This document shows, one piece after another, positions 10,151 to 18,607 of a stretch of 22,549 nt of DNA; position 1 is the first letter of the stretch, and each line of letters starts with the position of its first letter. The position numbers and the translations under genes are program-made. The notes below the pieces were generated by a model. The model did not search any database and had not been told where the DNA came from. It saw only the letters and a list, made by a program, of their open reading frames with translations. Source of the stretch: Apostichopus californicus (Eukaryota > Echinodermata > Holothuroidea > Aspidochirotida > Stichopodidae); contig JAIPMN010021381.1 in NCBI GenBank assembly GCA_020650975.1, positions 1-22,549 on the forward strand, written 5' to 3'.

Positions 10151-10976
10151 GTTTGTCTTTTTAAAAGTATCTGGTTGCATTTCATAATCACGGTCCGCTT
10201 CTCATCCGATTCGACCGCAAAAGTCACTTTAGCGATGGTCGTGGCGGATAAATCACTTCATACCTGTCGATGCACTGGGGCTAGAAGATGACACTTGGAC
10301 ACATGCAAGCAATATTAAAGGGTGTGAAGACTCGCGCAAGAAGAACGGTCTAATGCCGGTAATTTGACCTAGTTTCGAATGAGGTGTAACAGAAGTGTTA
10401 AACACCACCATCGATCCCAGAAAATACACACGCAGCTTGCTACCATCGGTAATTAGACACTAGTGTACAGTCAGTACATACAGCTGCGGTCAATACCCAC
10501 AGCACAGTATACAAACGATACAGCGATGGACATCTCAGGTCCAGCTAAAGATAACAAGGTATCACGTTTCATTACTGTCTGCATTTTGTAGCGACACGAA
10601 CAAAACTTCACTTGCAAGCAACAGAAAGTTACCTTTTTCAGATGGCCGCATGCGGTTTGGGGAGAGTTTTTAATGCCTTAAACCTTTGACCCTTGTATTG
10701 GAATCGCTGACAATTGAAGAAAATAGTTACGAACCAGTCATATAAGACATTTTGGTTTATTACTGCAGCTAATACTACTTATGACGATACAGAGATGGTG
10801 ATCTCGATAGCATTCCAATCTGTACAAGAATGAATATGAAGGAAAGTCTTAATAGGATTTAACTGGTGACAATGTGAGACTTATATTGAAGAGAAAAACA
10901 TTCCACACTGCTAGTCCATTTCAATGTCTTGCCTCTAACTTCAACTAATCTAGGTAGTTGGATCACAGTAGGGGAT

Positions 10977-11048
10977 CTGTGATGTCAACTGTGATGTCAA
11001 CTGTGATATCGTCTGTGATGTCATTTGTGATGTCATCTGTGATGTCAT
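10977..11048. repeat. Six-unit 12-bp tandem repeat (CTGTGATGTCAT)
   Basis: Six consecutive 12-mers of the form CTGTGATGTCAA or CTGTGATGTCAT fill 10977-11048 exactly. Unit 3 reads CTGTGATATCGT and unit 5 starts with T. Each TGATGTCA is one base from the CRE/AP-1 type palindrome TGACGTCA, but nothing shows it is bound. Confidence 0.9.
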
Positions 11049-12393
11049 CTGGGCAAATGCTCTTCATAAGCTCTACTTAGGCTATCATTATCTTGTTCTT
11101 GATTTATCCTTGAAACCTGATACACTTGGAATGTTTGCTTAGTTGTCAAATCTCTGTGTACCTAGAATGAATGGATTTTGTTATTGTAGAAATATGCTTT
11201 TCCTCTGGGGATAAATTATCGACATATTGTACAGATTGTTTCAGTTAAACCTGCCCTGATGACATCCGTTCGGGCTGTTGCCAGAAGCATTTTCAAACTA
11301 TCACAAAATTTGCAAAATTCATATCTTCGTGATATCAAATTATGGAAAGCAAATAGCGAATAAACAATTTATCCTAAACATTCACGAACGATCCTTGGCT
11401 AATGATTGTATCTCATGTCCACAACATATTAAAACACTGAAGATTTTAACTGTAAGGCAAAGGTAATATTATTTACAAATAGACTAATGCAAAGCCGGGA
11501 TCTGTCGGTCACTGCTCTTTTCCATGTTCCTCTGGTTCTGGCTGCAATTGTCTATACACACCGACTGCTGCCCTCAGTTTACAACGGGTTGCATTCTCAA
11601 CTAACAGATGGCTTCTATTCTACCAAATTGTCCTTTTTCTGTCCAAAAAGCAATAGTGTCCTCTAGTTAATGCCTGGCCAGCTGAAGACAATTTACCGAC
11701 TTCAGCCCCCTTTTGTTATATGCAAATTAGGTAATATGTTAGATACCTCGACTGTCACAGTAAGATGTGGTGTTATGAGTGGGGATTTTTGTTTTAAAGA
11801 GCCGACTCTGTTTATGCATCTTTCGCCATTGGTACAACTTTCAGATCTATTTCCGTTCAAAGCAATTTTCAGATGGAGGATAAAAGTAAGCCAGCAGCTT
11901 TACTAAAAACATTCTGCGGTAGAAAATTATGACAAGATGAGGGTATTTTTACAATCAATAACGACAAGAGGCCAGAAAGACAATAAACTAAACATATATA
12001 GACAGATGCATTGTGGGTTTGATTTGCCATTAGTCAGTATACATCTGCCATATTGGATCGGCAATAGTACTAGTCCCAAAGAATGTCTGTGATTAGCTTT
12101 AGTCAACTGGAATCACTTCAGGAACATTAAAATATAACCAAATATAAAAAAACATAATATATAGAAAACAAAGTATTTAAGTCCAAATGATTTTAACTAG
12201 CTGTGTGTGTTTTATGTAAGATTGCCGGGTGTTCAAACAAGGTCTGTGAATTGCAAGTGACGCAGTGTTGTCCATGTCCTACAGTACTTAGACACAAGAA
12301 TGCAATTTAATACCCTGTGACGTCCGCAGTATTTCAATTTAGCCTGCATTTCCAAAAAAAGAAAAATTCAAACTATTTACTTATCTTACTGGA

Positions 12394-12919
12394 CAGTGGC
12401 AGAGCATCCATACAGTCAGGGGGGCGGATGCCCCTCCTGATGGACTCAAATGGACTGCTGGCGCCCTTTTCAGCTTTTTACCATTTTTTACTTATTCGCA
12501 ATTATTGGCTTTTTTATTGCGCTCTCATCTACCTATTGACATTTGTCACATTTTGTTGGTGTAAGTTTCTGACAAAATGCTCTAACGGCGGTCTTTAATT
12601 TATCGGCACTACTGTTGTACAAAACTATTTCCAAGAACTGTACGGGGTTTTCAATCTATTTTTAGACGATACGCTACACGCAGTGGCTGAAATAGTAATA
12701 AACACCAAACTTAAAGTCGGCATGTAGTGTATGTTATACACCGCTCCATGATCAGTGTGTTGGAAAGGGTCATTTCCAGCGATCTAGGGAGTATCTTGAC
12801 TCAAAAAATTACTGTACGCTCCGCGTCAACCTGTGGTGGCGCCACGCTGAGATAGTGTCGAAAGCGCCCCTACAGACCATTCTCGCCCCCCCTGACCAAT
12901 ACCCCTAGCTCCGCCACTG
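12394..12919. mobile_element. 526-bp hAT-like non-autonomous element
   Basis: The left end reads CAGTGGCAGAGC and runs into GTCAGGGGGG. The reverse complement of the right end reads CAGTGGCGGAGC and runs into GTCAGGGGGGG, so both the 12-bp tip and the inner G-rich block are inverted. Flanking octamers are TTACTGGA (12386-12393) and TGATAGGA (12920-12927), 5 of 8 identical, which fits an old, diverged hAT duplication. The interior is AT-rich without a transposase. The ends resemble but differ from those of the 7826-8389 element, so they are separate families. Confidence 0.75.
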
Positions 12920-13039
12920 TGATAGGAGTTAAACTCATTTTCATGGATAATCAATATCAATAGGAAGTTAGTACATGTATGGAAGCCAGAAGGATGGTTT
13001 AACAAGGGTTTGGGTTTTTTGGCTAGGCAGGGATAGAGA

Positions 13040-13061
13040 GGGGGTGGGTGGGGGGGTGGGG
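13040..13061 (+). other. G-quadruplex motif upstream of SRPRB exon 3
   Basis: The tract G5-T-G3-T-G7-T-G4 has four G-runs separated by single T loops, a pattern associated with very stable quadruplexes. It lies on the sense strand of intron 2, 434 bases before exon 3, so it would also be present in the pre-mRNA. An effect on splicing or transcription is only a possibility. Confidence 0.65.
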
Positions 13062-13495
13062 AGAGGGAGATTTTGAGAGGAGTGTCATCACAGTAAAGTA
13101 AATGTGTGCTATGTAACTTATCACACTGCTGTTTTGTTATTCCGCATCCTTGGTGTTTTTTCAATTAGTAACCAGCAGGGTCGGGAATTTCTCGAAACTT
13201 GTGGCAAAATTCTGGTACAGTCTTGTCGAACGAATGTGATTTTACCTGTTACATGATTTTTATCATCACAGTTTGACATGGTTTTTGCATGTTTTCATTA
13301 TCCCATATGCCCCCCTCCCCCTCCCAACCTTGTCTCATTGCTTTCATAATCTAGCACTTCTTGGTTAATCCCCAATATATTGTCTCCACCCGTGTTGTTT
13401 AATACCCAATGTATGATCTCCACCCATGTTGTTTAATCCCCTGCTGCTTTCATGGTTTCACACTCTCTTTATTTATTCATATTGTATATTTACAG

Positions 13496-13653
13496 CTCAT
13501 CTTTGGCAAAGAAGCAGTGACATACACATCTATTAAGGAAAACTCTGGTCTCTACTTCGTGAAAGCTAAGGGAAAGGATGTACCTTTAGTGGATATCCCC
13601 GGTAACGAGAGGCAAAGACTCCAGTTATGGGAAAAATTCAAAGAAGAAACAAG
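13496..13653 (+). CDS. SRPRB: SRP receptor beta subunit, coding exon 3 (switch I and DxxG); gene continues past window
   Basis: Fifty-two codons plus two bases continue in frame from exon 2 (residues 71-122). TYTSI (79-83) supplies the switch I threonine region. After a beta hairpin, DIPG at 103-106 followed by NE is the G3 motif (DxxG) that contacts the gamma phosphate and Mg2+. RLQLWEKFKEET corresponds to the helix after G3, where the human protein has RLQFLERFK, a distinctive SRPRB match. Asn107 replaces the His seen in many family members (DLPGHE). The acceptor is TTTACAG|CTC and the donor is AG|GTGGGC, phase 2. The next exons should carry the NKxD guanine-specificity motif and the C-terminal helix. 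I did not find them up to 22549, so the gene is incomplete here, with a very long intron 3 or a disrupted locus. Confidence 0.9.
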
Positions 13654-13745
13654 GTGGGCTTTTATTTTAATGATGCTCATTCATTTGTTTATTCATTAAT
13701 TATATTTTAATTATATTTGAGAGAGAGAAATGAAAAAATATTTTA

Positions 13746-13896
13746 AGCAAACTGCTTTATCTATTGCAAAAGGCCTGTTTTCGTAAATTTTTAAAATTTA
13801 GAGGGACCTGACATTTCGATCCTAACAGGATCTTCTTGAGGGTCTCAAGTTCAATTAATATTCTCCTATTAGGCTTGAGAAGTCAGGCCCTCTTAA
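13746..13896. repeat. Fold-back dispersed repeat, copy A, with hammerhead-like core
   Basis: The + strand shares the word order AGCAAACTGCTT ... GCCTGT ... CCTGAC(A/G)TTTCGAT with the minus strand of copy B (14774-14877), so this is a dispersed family. Within copy A, AGAGGGACCTGAC (about 13800) is inverted near 13880 (GTCAGGCCCTCT), making a fold-back. Read on the minus strand the centre contains CTCAAGA (13834-13840), a 5-bp stem GATCC/GGATC (13818-13832), GAAA (13814-13817) and GTC (13810-13812). This order resembles the minimal hammerhead ribozymes known from Penelope-like retroelements (CTGANGA, stem II, GAAA, GTC). Here the invariant G of CTGA is C, so this copy is expected to be inactive. 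Confidence 0.5.
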
Positions 13897-14055
13897 CTAA
13901 ATATTTAGCAGTTAACTAAAAGCGAATTGTTTTTTTATTAGCTTTTCCAATGGTCAAGAATCTGTGGAGACTCATCTTCTCTCCACTTTTCCTGTCCTGC
14001 TGTTCTTTTACTTTTCGTTGTTTGATTAGTGATTATAGAGGTTCCTTTTTCTTAT

Positions 14056-14222
14056 TTGTTTTTTTATTGGGGGGGTTGGGGGCGGGTGTTAAATATCAAC
14101 CTAGCTGACCAGTAAAAAACAAACAAACTAATTTTTTGGCTGGAGCAGGATTCACGAAATTACTTCAGTTTTATTAGCCCTACACATTACTGTCCACTCT
14201 ACCAACTGAGCTATCCGATTCT
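14056..14222 (-). mobile_element. tRNA-derived SINE (or tRNA pseudogene)
   Basis: On the minus strand TAGCTCAGTTGG (14202-14213) is a canonical RNA polymerase III box A, followed by TAGAG as in tRNAs. A degenerate box B, TTCGTGAATCC, lies at 14148-14158, about 43 bases downstream. Acceptor pairing is poor, so no functional tRNA is called and no anticodon is given. Downstream sequence continues through a T/G-rich part into an A-rich tail near 14056-14070 (AATAAAAAAACAAATAAG), which fits a SINE. It lies about 20 bp from the 14250 transposon. Target duplications were not found. Confidence 0.5.
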
Positions 14223-14773
14223 TGGTTGTTTGCAAACCCTGTTTTTGATTAGTGTTCGACCGATTGTATGACAATCGGTTTTACCGATTACCGATTAATT
14301 CCTGTGACAATCGGCCGATTACCGATTACCGACTATTTCTTTATTTTCGTGGAACTGGCCTAATGTATGATTTAGTGTTATGCATGGTTACCAACTTCTA
14401 GGCCAATACAATCAAAGATGTAAATGAATGACTTAACTTGTCACAGTAAAGATTAATGGAGCAAGTAAAGAACACTGCAATACATACATGGGGCGCTGTA
14501 CGTTTATAACTAAGAGTCGCAATATTTCAATCCCGCCAAAACACAGTTTTTGACAGTGCTGTACAGACTACAAAAAGGGAAAAATAATAGTTGCTACGAT
14601 ATGAAGAAAAAGAAGAAGTTTGGGACAGCTTTTGCAACTGCCATTAAAACCATTATTAGTGTTGCAACTCGAACGTAAATAAAGTGAAAAGTATATCGCA
14701 CGTAAATAAAATATTCGTTATTTCGTTAGCTGATATTGAAATATATAATCTAATAAGAAAAATAATGTGTAAA

Positions 14774-14831
14774 AGTAAGTTGGCCTGACGTTTCGATCGT
14801 AGCAGGAATCGAAACGTCAGGCCAACTTACT
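14774..14831. repeat. Perfect 24-bp inverted repeat, fold-back family copy B
   Basis: The left arm 14774-14797 and the right arm 14808-14831 are exact reverse complements, with a 10-base loop CGTAGCAGGA. Each arm contains CCTGACGTTTCGAT or its complement ATCGAAACGTCAGG. TGTGTAA (14767-14773) and TTACACA (14845-14851) extend the symmetry after a gap. On the minus strand the family similarity to copy A continues to 14877 (AGCAAACTGCTT). The GAAACGTC element of a hammerhead-like core is present in both orientations but the CTGANGA box is not. Confidence 0.8.
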
Positions 14832-14992
14832 CTTACATATATTCTTACACAGGCTCTTTAGTGATAAGCAGTTTGCTAACAGGTTTATTTTATTTTGAAA
14901 ACAATCCCGAACGTTTGCTTCAAGTTTTCAATGATTACCATCTGCGAGGTAAAACTTTCGATTGAACGTTGTTTCAAACGATCATACACAGT

Positions 14993-15019
14993 AAGTCAAT
15001 GGAGCTTCTCCATTGACTT
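14993..15019. repeat. Perfect 12-bp hairpin with 3-base loop
   Basis: AAGTCAATGGAG (14993-15004) and CTCCATTGACTT (15008-15019) are exact reverse complements around CTT. The related words AAGTCCCATTGACTT follow at about 15048. This lies inside the 14250-15944 element and could be a subterminal structure or part of its interior. Confidence 0.7.
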
Positions 15020-16117
15020 CACTACATGTGGGGGAAATCACACACTAAAGTCCCATTGACTTTGTCGCGCGTGTCACTGGAAATCAGACTTGCTTTTAGT
15101 CGGTTGCGGTAAGAGATTCAGTTACTGTAAGGGGTATACAGTACATGCGGTCAGGGAAAAAAGTTTCTTCGGGTTTTTCGCAAAAATATGCGTAAGAATG
15201 TTTACCTAATCAAAAAATACTGTAATGCAGTAGAACTACTGAAAACTGTCGCCAAACGTGCTTAGGGGTTTTTAGGAGTATTTGGCGCCTTGATTTCATC
15301 ATTTTATGCCTTTTGTAAAATCTTGGGCGCATTTTCAAACTGAATAGTTCTGAAGCTCAACCGTTCTCTAGCCAGACTAGCCTAATGTACGTAGAACTCA
15401 CAATGAACAAAGCCTAATGTTATTGTTTTCACTTTCCAGTTTTCACCTACGGTGAAACGGCCAAAGTGGCTCAAAAGTATATTGATTTGGTTTTTATATT
15501 TAGTCGAGACATATAATCTTTCTTATCAATCGTTTAACATGATAACAGGAGGTTTTGTTAGATGCAAGAAGCTAATTGAAAAAAAAAATTACGTCGTCCC
15601 CCTAAGCTTATCACGGGTACACTGTATGATGTTTACTGCCAAAACTGGATAGTATATCGAACAGCATTTGTACAAACTCGCGTGAGGAACTTGCGATACT
15701 GCTACACGGTAGACTAGTGCACCTTCCCCGGCTATGAATAGCATTGAATCGAATGATCTAAATTTTTCTCCCGTCGTGGTTGTGGTGAATCAAAAGCGCG
15801 GAAAAATACAATCCTTTATGCGGAAAGTAATAATCGGTTCCAAATAATCGGTAGCGGAATGGATTTTGCCGATGCCGATTATTTACCGATTGTCTGAAAA
15901 TCGGCCCGATGCCGATTGTCTAACCAATTATCGGTCGAACACTATTTTTGATGGAATGCCAAGACCGACAAAAATGCAGAAAAAAATTGTGTAAAACCTT
16001 AGTCAGTATGTGAATACAAAATTATCACCACATAATGACCTAGAACAATTTAAGTCTGTATGTGGCAATATTAGCACCTCCACATAATGACCAAGAACAT
16101 TTTATTCATCATGCGAT

Positions 16118-16793
16118 CCTGATATGTGGGGATTCGCATATAGCCACTTAAGGATTAACGCAGTTCGTATCCTTACGTGGATACTCGAATCTGCGTCAGT
16201 CCTGATGTGGATACTCTCATATCTCCACTTAAGGACTAACAAACTGAGTTCTAAGTCCTTATGTGGATACTCGAATCGCCAGTTAAGGACTAACGAACTG
16301 CAATAGTTCTTATGTGGATATTCTCATATCTCCACTTACAGTAAGGACTAACGGTCTGTGTCATTCCTTATGTGGATACTCTCGTGCTAGTCCTTATGTG
16401 GATACTTGAATCGCCTCATAAGGACTAGTTAGCGAACTGCTGTAGTCCTTATGTGGATACTCCAATTACCACATAAGGACTAACAATCTGCATCAGTCCT
16501 TATGTGGATACTCTCATATCGCCACATAAGGACTAACAATCTGCGTCCGTCCTTATGTGGATACTCCTTTAGCCACATAAGGACTAACAAACTGCGTCAG
16601 TCCTTATGTGGATATTCCAATCGCCACATAAGGACTAACAATCTGCGTCAGTCCTTATGTGGATACTCCAATCACCACATAAGGTAACAAACTGTGTCAG
16701 TCCTTATGTAGATCTACTCTCATATCGCCACATAAGGACTTACAAACTGTGTTAGTCCTTATGTGGATACTTGAATCGCCACATACAGTACCG
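16118..16793. repeat. 51-bp tandem array of alternating hairpins (about 14 copies)
   Basis: Copies of CCACATAAGGACT start at 16522, 16573, 16624 and 16675, exactly 51 bp apart. Each is followed after about 13 bases by the reverse complement AGTCCTTATGTGG and then an ATACTC(C/T) linker. The arms therefore alternate in orientation every 25 bp or so, and every arm can pair with the neighbour on either side. I count about 14 occurrences of TCCTTATGTGG-like arms between 16118 and 16793. Those at the left edge, and sequence from about 16009, are degenerate. Unit length drifts (53 at 16675-16728). Runs between stops give short frames with repeated SLCGYS, which I treat as artefacts. Confidence 0.9.
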
Positions 16794-16953
16794 TCTCGTC
16801 CATTTTCACACGAGACGCGAACGAGTTTTCCCAAAACAGACGAAGTAGACGAGTTGGATATATAGCTAAAAAATGGAACGGTCTAACATGTCCGCAAATG
16901 GGACAATGTGAAAGCAATAGGCATGAGTCCCATTGGGATCTGATAACAGCCAT

Positions 16954-17072
16954 ATTTACTTCGCTCCTCGCTTACCTGTCTCCTCACAACCCTAGCACCT
17001 CATTCTACAGTGCCTATAAAGTCCTGGTAAAATAATCACACTGTGAGCCCTCTATGACCAGTCACTGCCCTT
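16954..17072 (+). repeat. DIRS-like terminal repeat, copy 1
   Basis: Begins ATTTACTTCGCTCCTCGCTT and ends near GTCACTGCCCT. It aligns along its length with 18479-18607. The first 29 bases are identical apart from the flanks, and roughly three quarters are alike afterwards with small gaps. It lies 360 bp ahead of the gag-like start, as expected for a 5' terminal region. No inverted counterpart was found in the window, although DIRS proper has inverted ends. Confidence 0.7.
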
Positions 17073-17433
17073 CCATTAAAAGTGCCATCACACAGATTTC
17101 TTGTTGAAAAATTTCCCTTGAAATTTTGTCTTGGTTAATATATTCCGCCCTTAGGTTTTTTTGCTGGTTGTTGTATTTTCATGTGTACTTGTATGTCTAA
17201 TCTCTATTCCTATCTTCCCTATCGCTCTCTCATGTTCTTTTTCAGCTTGTGTGTTGATTTTTGTTAAACCACATTCGTAGCATAATTTGTATGTTACCGT
17301 TGCTAGGTAACGTTACGTACCTATACTCACTGTTAGCTTATTTCCCTCCCCATGTTATCTCCCGTTCTCTCCTTAGTTTGCATTGTTTCGTATGCTTTAA
17401 GAGTTAGTCTTTCCTTAATTCAGGGTTTTCATT

Positions 17434-18543
17434 ATGTCTCGTAACCAGCTGAAATGCATCAACTGCTTGATGTTTCGGCCAGGCAGAGCCTGGGACGAAC
17501 ACGATCTGTGTCCTAAGTGTAGAACCTGCACCAGACGGGACCCATGCCTGGTCTGCATAAAGTTTTCGCCAGCCCAGTGGCAGGAGATAGACCAGTGGTT
17601 AACGAGTCTAAGAAGCAAGCTTCAGGGCAAGCTGGATTTGATTCCAAATGCCTTCGATGCCCCAGAAGAGGATATAGGAAAGACGGGAGAGAGAGAGGAG
17701 GAGGGAGAAGGGGTGAGAGAGGTGGAGGAAAGTGGCCAAGAGAGGGCCGAAGGAGAGGTGGAGAGAGAGAGGAGAGAGAGAGAGAGAAAGAGTACCCCTA
17801 ACGGTTCCGGCGACGTCCGGTTTGAATAAGGGAAGCGCAGGAGCAAGAGCAAGGCTCCTGCCAAGAAAAGACCTCTTAAGAAGAGGCACGGCTCGGCCGG
17901 ACTGGAGACAAGGTCTCAGTCCGGGTCGCAGCAAGAGAGACCCACGGAGCGCGGGCTGCAGACCACGGAGAGCTCGGGTCCGAGAGAGATTACGACCGAA
18001 GGGTCGCTGAGACGGAGCCGGTCCCATAGCAGGGAGCCGGAGAGGGAGCCGGAGAGGCGGGTCCCTACTGAAATCCCGACCCGGGAAAGCAGGGGGAGAG
18101 AGACCTCCCGCATATCCAGACGGGATAGATCCGGATCGCACTCAAAATCCCTGAGACGGAGGGGAAGGAGAAGATACTCCCCATCCTCCGACAAATCTTT
18201 GGAGTCGTCTGATGACGGCTATAGAAGAGCGAAGAGAAGGGGTCGGTCCCCGAGACGGCGACAGGAGGAGGAACCAGCAGGGCTGGCTCAACTTACTAGC
18301 CTGCTATGCCCCCTGTTAGACCAGCAGAGAGCAACCACGGTGACAGACAAGTTACCAGGCTCCACCAGCTCCGGCCCTACAGTGGCTCCACAACCGGCCT
18401 CGGAACCAGGGGAAAACGTCCTGGACTGCAGAGCGTCGGTAAACCTATCCAGTCTGGAGGACGAGGGGGATCCTAGGGATTTACTTCGCTCCTCGCTTAC
18501 CTGTCTCACCACAACCTTAGCACACTCATTCTACCACGCCTAG
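17434..18543 (+). pseudogene. DIRS gag-like ORF: cysteine-rich finger plus RS-rich domain, one internal stop
   Basis: One frame runs from ATG 17434 to TAG 18541-18543, interrupted only by TAA at 17827-17829. The N-terminal module has C8-x2-C11-x11-H23-x2-C26-x2-C29-x2-C32-x5-C38-x2-C41 followed by W49. This is a dense zinc-binding cluster like the one seen at the start of DIRS gag-like proteins. Residues about 80-125 are Glu/Arg-rich (REEEGEG, ERERRERER). After the stop comes a long basic Arg/Ser-rich region with SR-protein-like words (RRSRSHSREPE, RRGRSPRRR). At 18479 the frame runs straight into the second terminal repeat, so the last 21 codons are not gag. The missing C-part appears at 19454. 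Single-strand nucleic acid binding is inferred for the finger and RS parts. Confidence 0.72.
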
Positions 18544-18607
18544 AATGTCCTGGTAACCTTTTAACACTGTGCACCCTCTGTGACCCGGCTTCACAGGTCA
18601 CTGCCCT
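18479..18607 (+). repeat. DIRS-like terminal repeat, copy 2, inside the gag region
   Basis: A second copy of the repeat at 16954-17072, in direct orientation and 1525 bp further on. It abuts gag-like codons without any linker (GGG|ATTTACTTCGC), marking a recombination or template-switch junction. It contains a short insertion (CGGCTTCACAG) absent from copy 1. Confidence 0.7.

Larger units (their letters stand above)
10151..13495 (+). other. SRPRB: SRPRB intron 2 (3345 bp)
   Basis: Bounded by GTTTGT at 10151 and TTTACAG at 13495. It contains a 12-bp tandem array, a hAT-like element and a G-quadruplex motif, listed separately. Stretches 10292-10976 and 11049-12385 hold no exon or RNA gene I can recognise. 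Open frames at 11278-11466 and 11670-11906 are featureless. Reading straight on from exon 2 gives frame-shadow sequence with no GTPase similarity, which supports splicing here. Confidence 0.75.
14250..15944. mobile_element. 1.7-kb hAT-like element with ATCGG subterminal repeats and perfect 8-bp duplication
   Basis: Both ends read TAGTGTTCGACCGAT when viewed inward. The octamer TTTTTGAT flanks it exactly at 14242-14249 and 15945-15952, the hAT-type duplication length. Subterminal regions carry repeated ATCGG/CCGAT words in both orientations (for example TTACCGATTACCGATTA on the left, ATGCCGATTATTTACCGAT on the right), typical of transposase-binding arrays. No transposase domain is recognisable. 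The largest frame (15452-15652, 66 codons) has no known motif. A copy of the fold-back repeat (14774-14877) lies inside, either nested or acquired. The exact duplication and long matching tips suggest a relatively recent insertion into SRPRB intron 3. Confidence 0.88.

Noticed and set aside
10151-10291. Continuation of SRPRB exon 2 past position 10150 in the same frame
   Set aside because: The added residues do not resemble the GTPase fold, while AAG|GTTTGT joins exactly in frame to exon 3, which carries the next expected motif.
14141-14222. Functional tRNA gene on the minus strand
   Set aside because: Box A is good but box B is altered, stems do not pair well, and an A-rich tail follows; better explained as a SINE.
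16502-16687. Frame with repeated SLCGYS and HIRTNNL words, looking like a repeat protein
   Set aside because: It is a translation of the 51-bp palindromic array; 51 is a multiple of 3, so any frame without a stop appears periodic.
16118-16793. CRISPR array, because of regularly spaced palindromic repeats
   Set aside because: Spacers are not unique but similar from unit to unit, arms alternate in orientation, no cas genes are present and the context is a eukaryotic intron.
17291-17311. Small inverted repeat GTTACC/GGTAAC as a possible regulatory site or transposon tip
   Set aside because: Arms are only 6 bp, no partner copy or duplication was found, and such matches are expected by chance in this much sequence.
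17608-18141. Minus-strand frame of 177 codons opposite the gag-like ORF
   Set aside because: Mirror of the Glu/Arg/Ser-rich coding strand (GA-rich codons give Leu/Ser/Pro on the other strand); the + strand has the cysteine cluster and family features.
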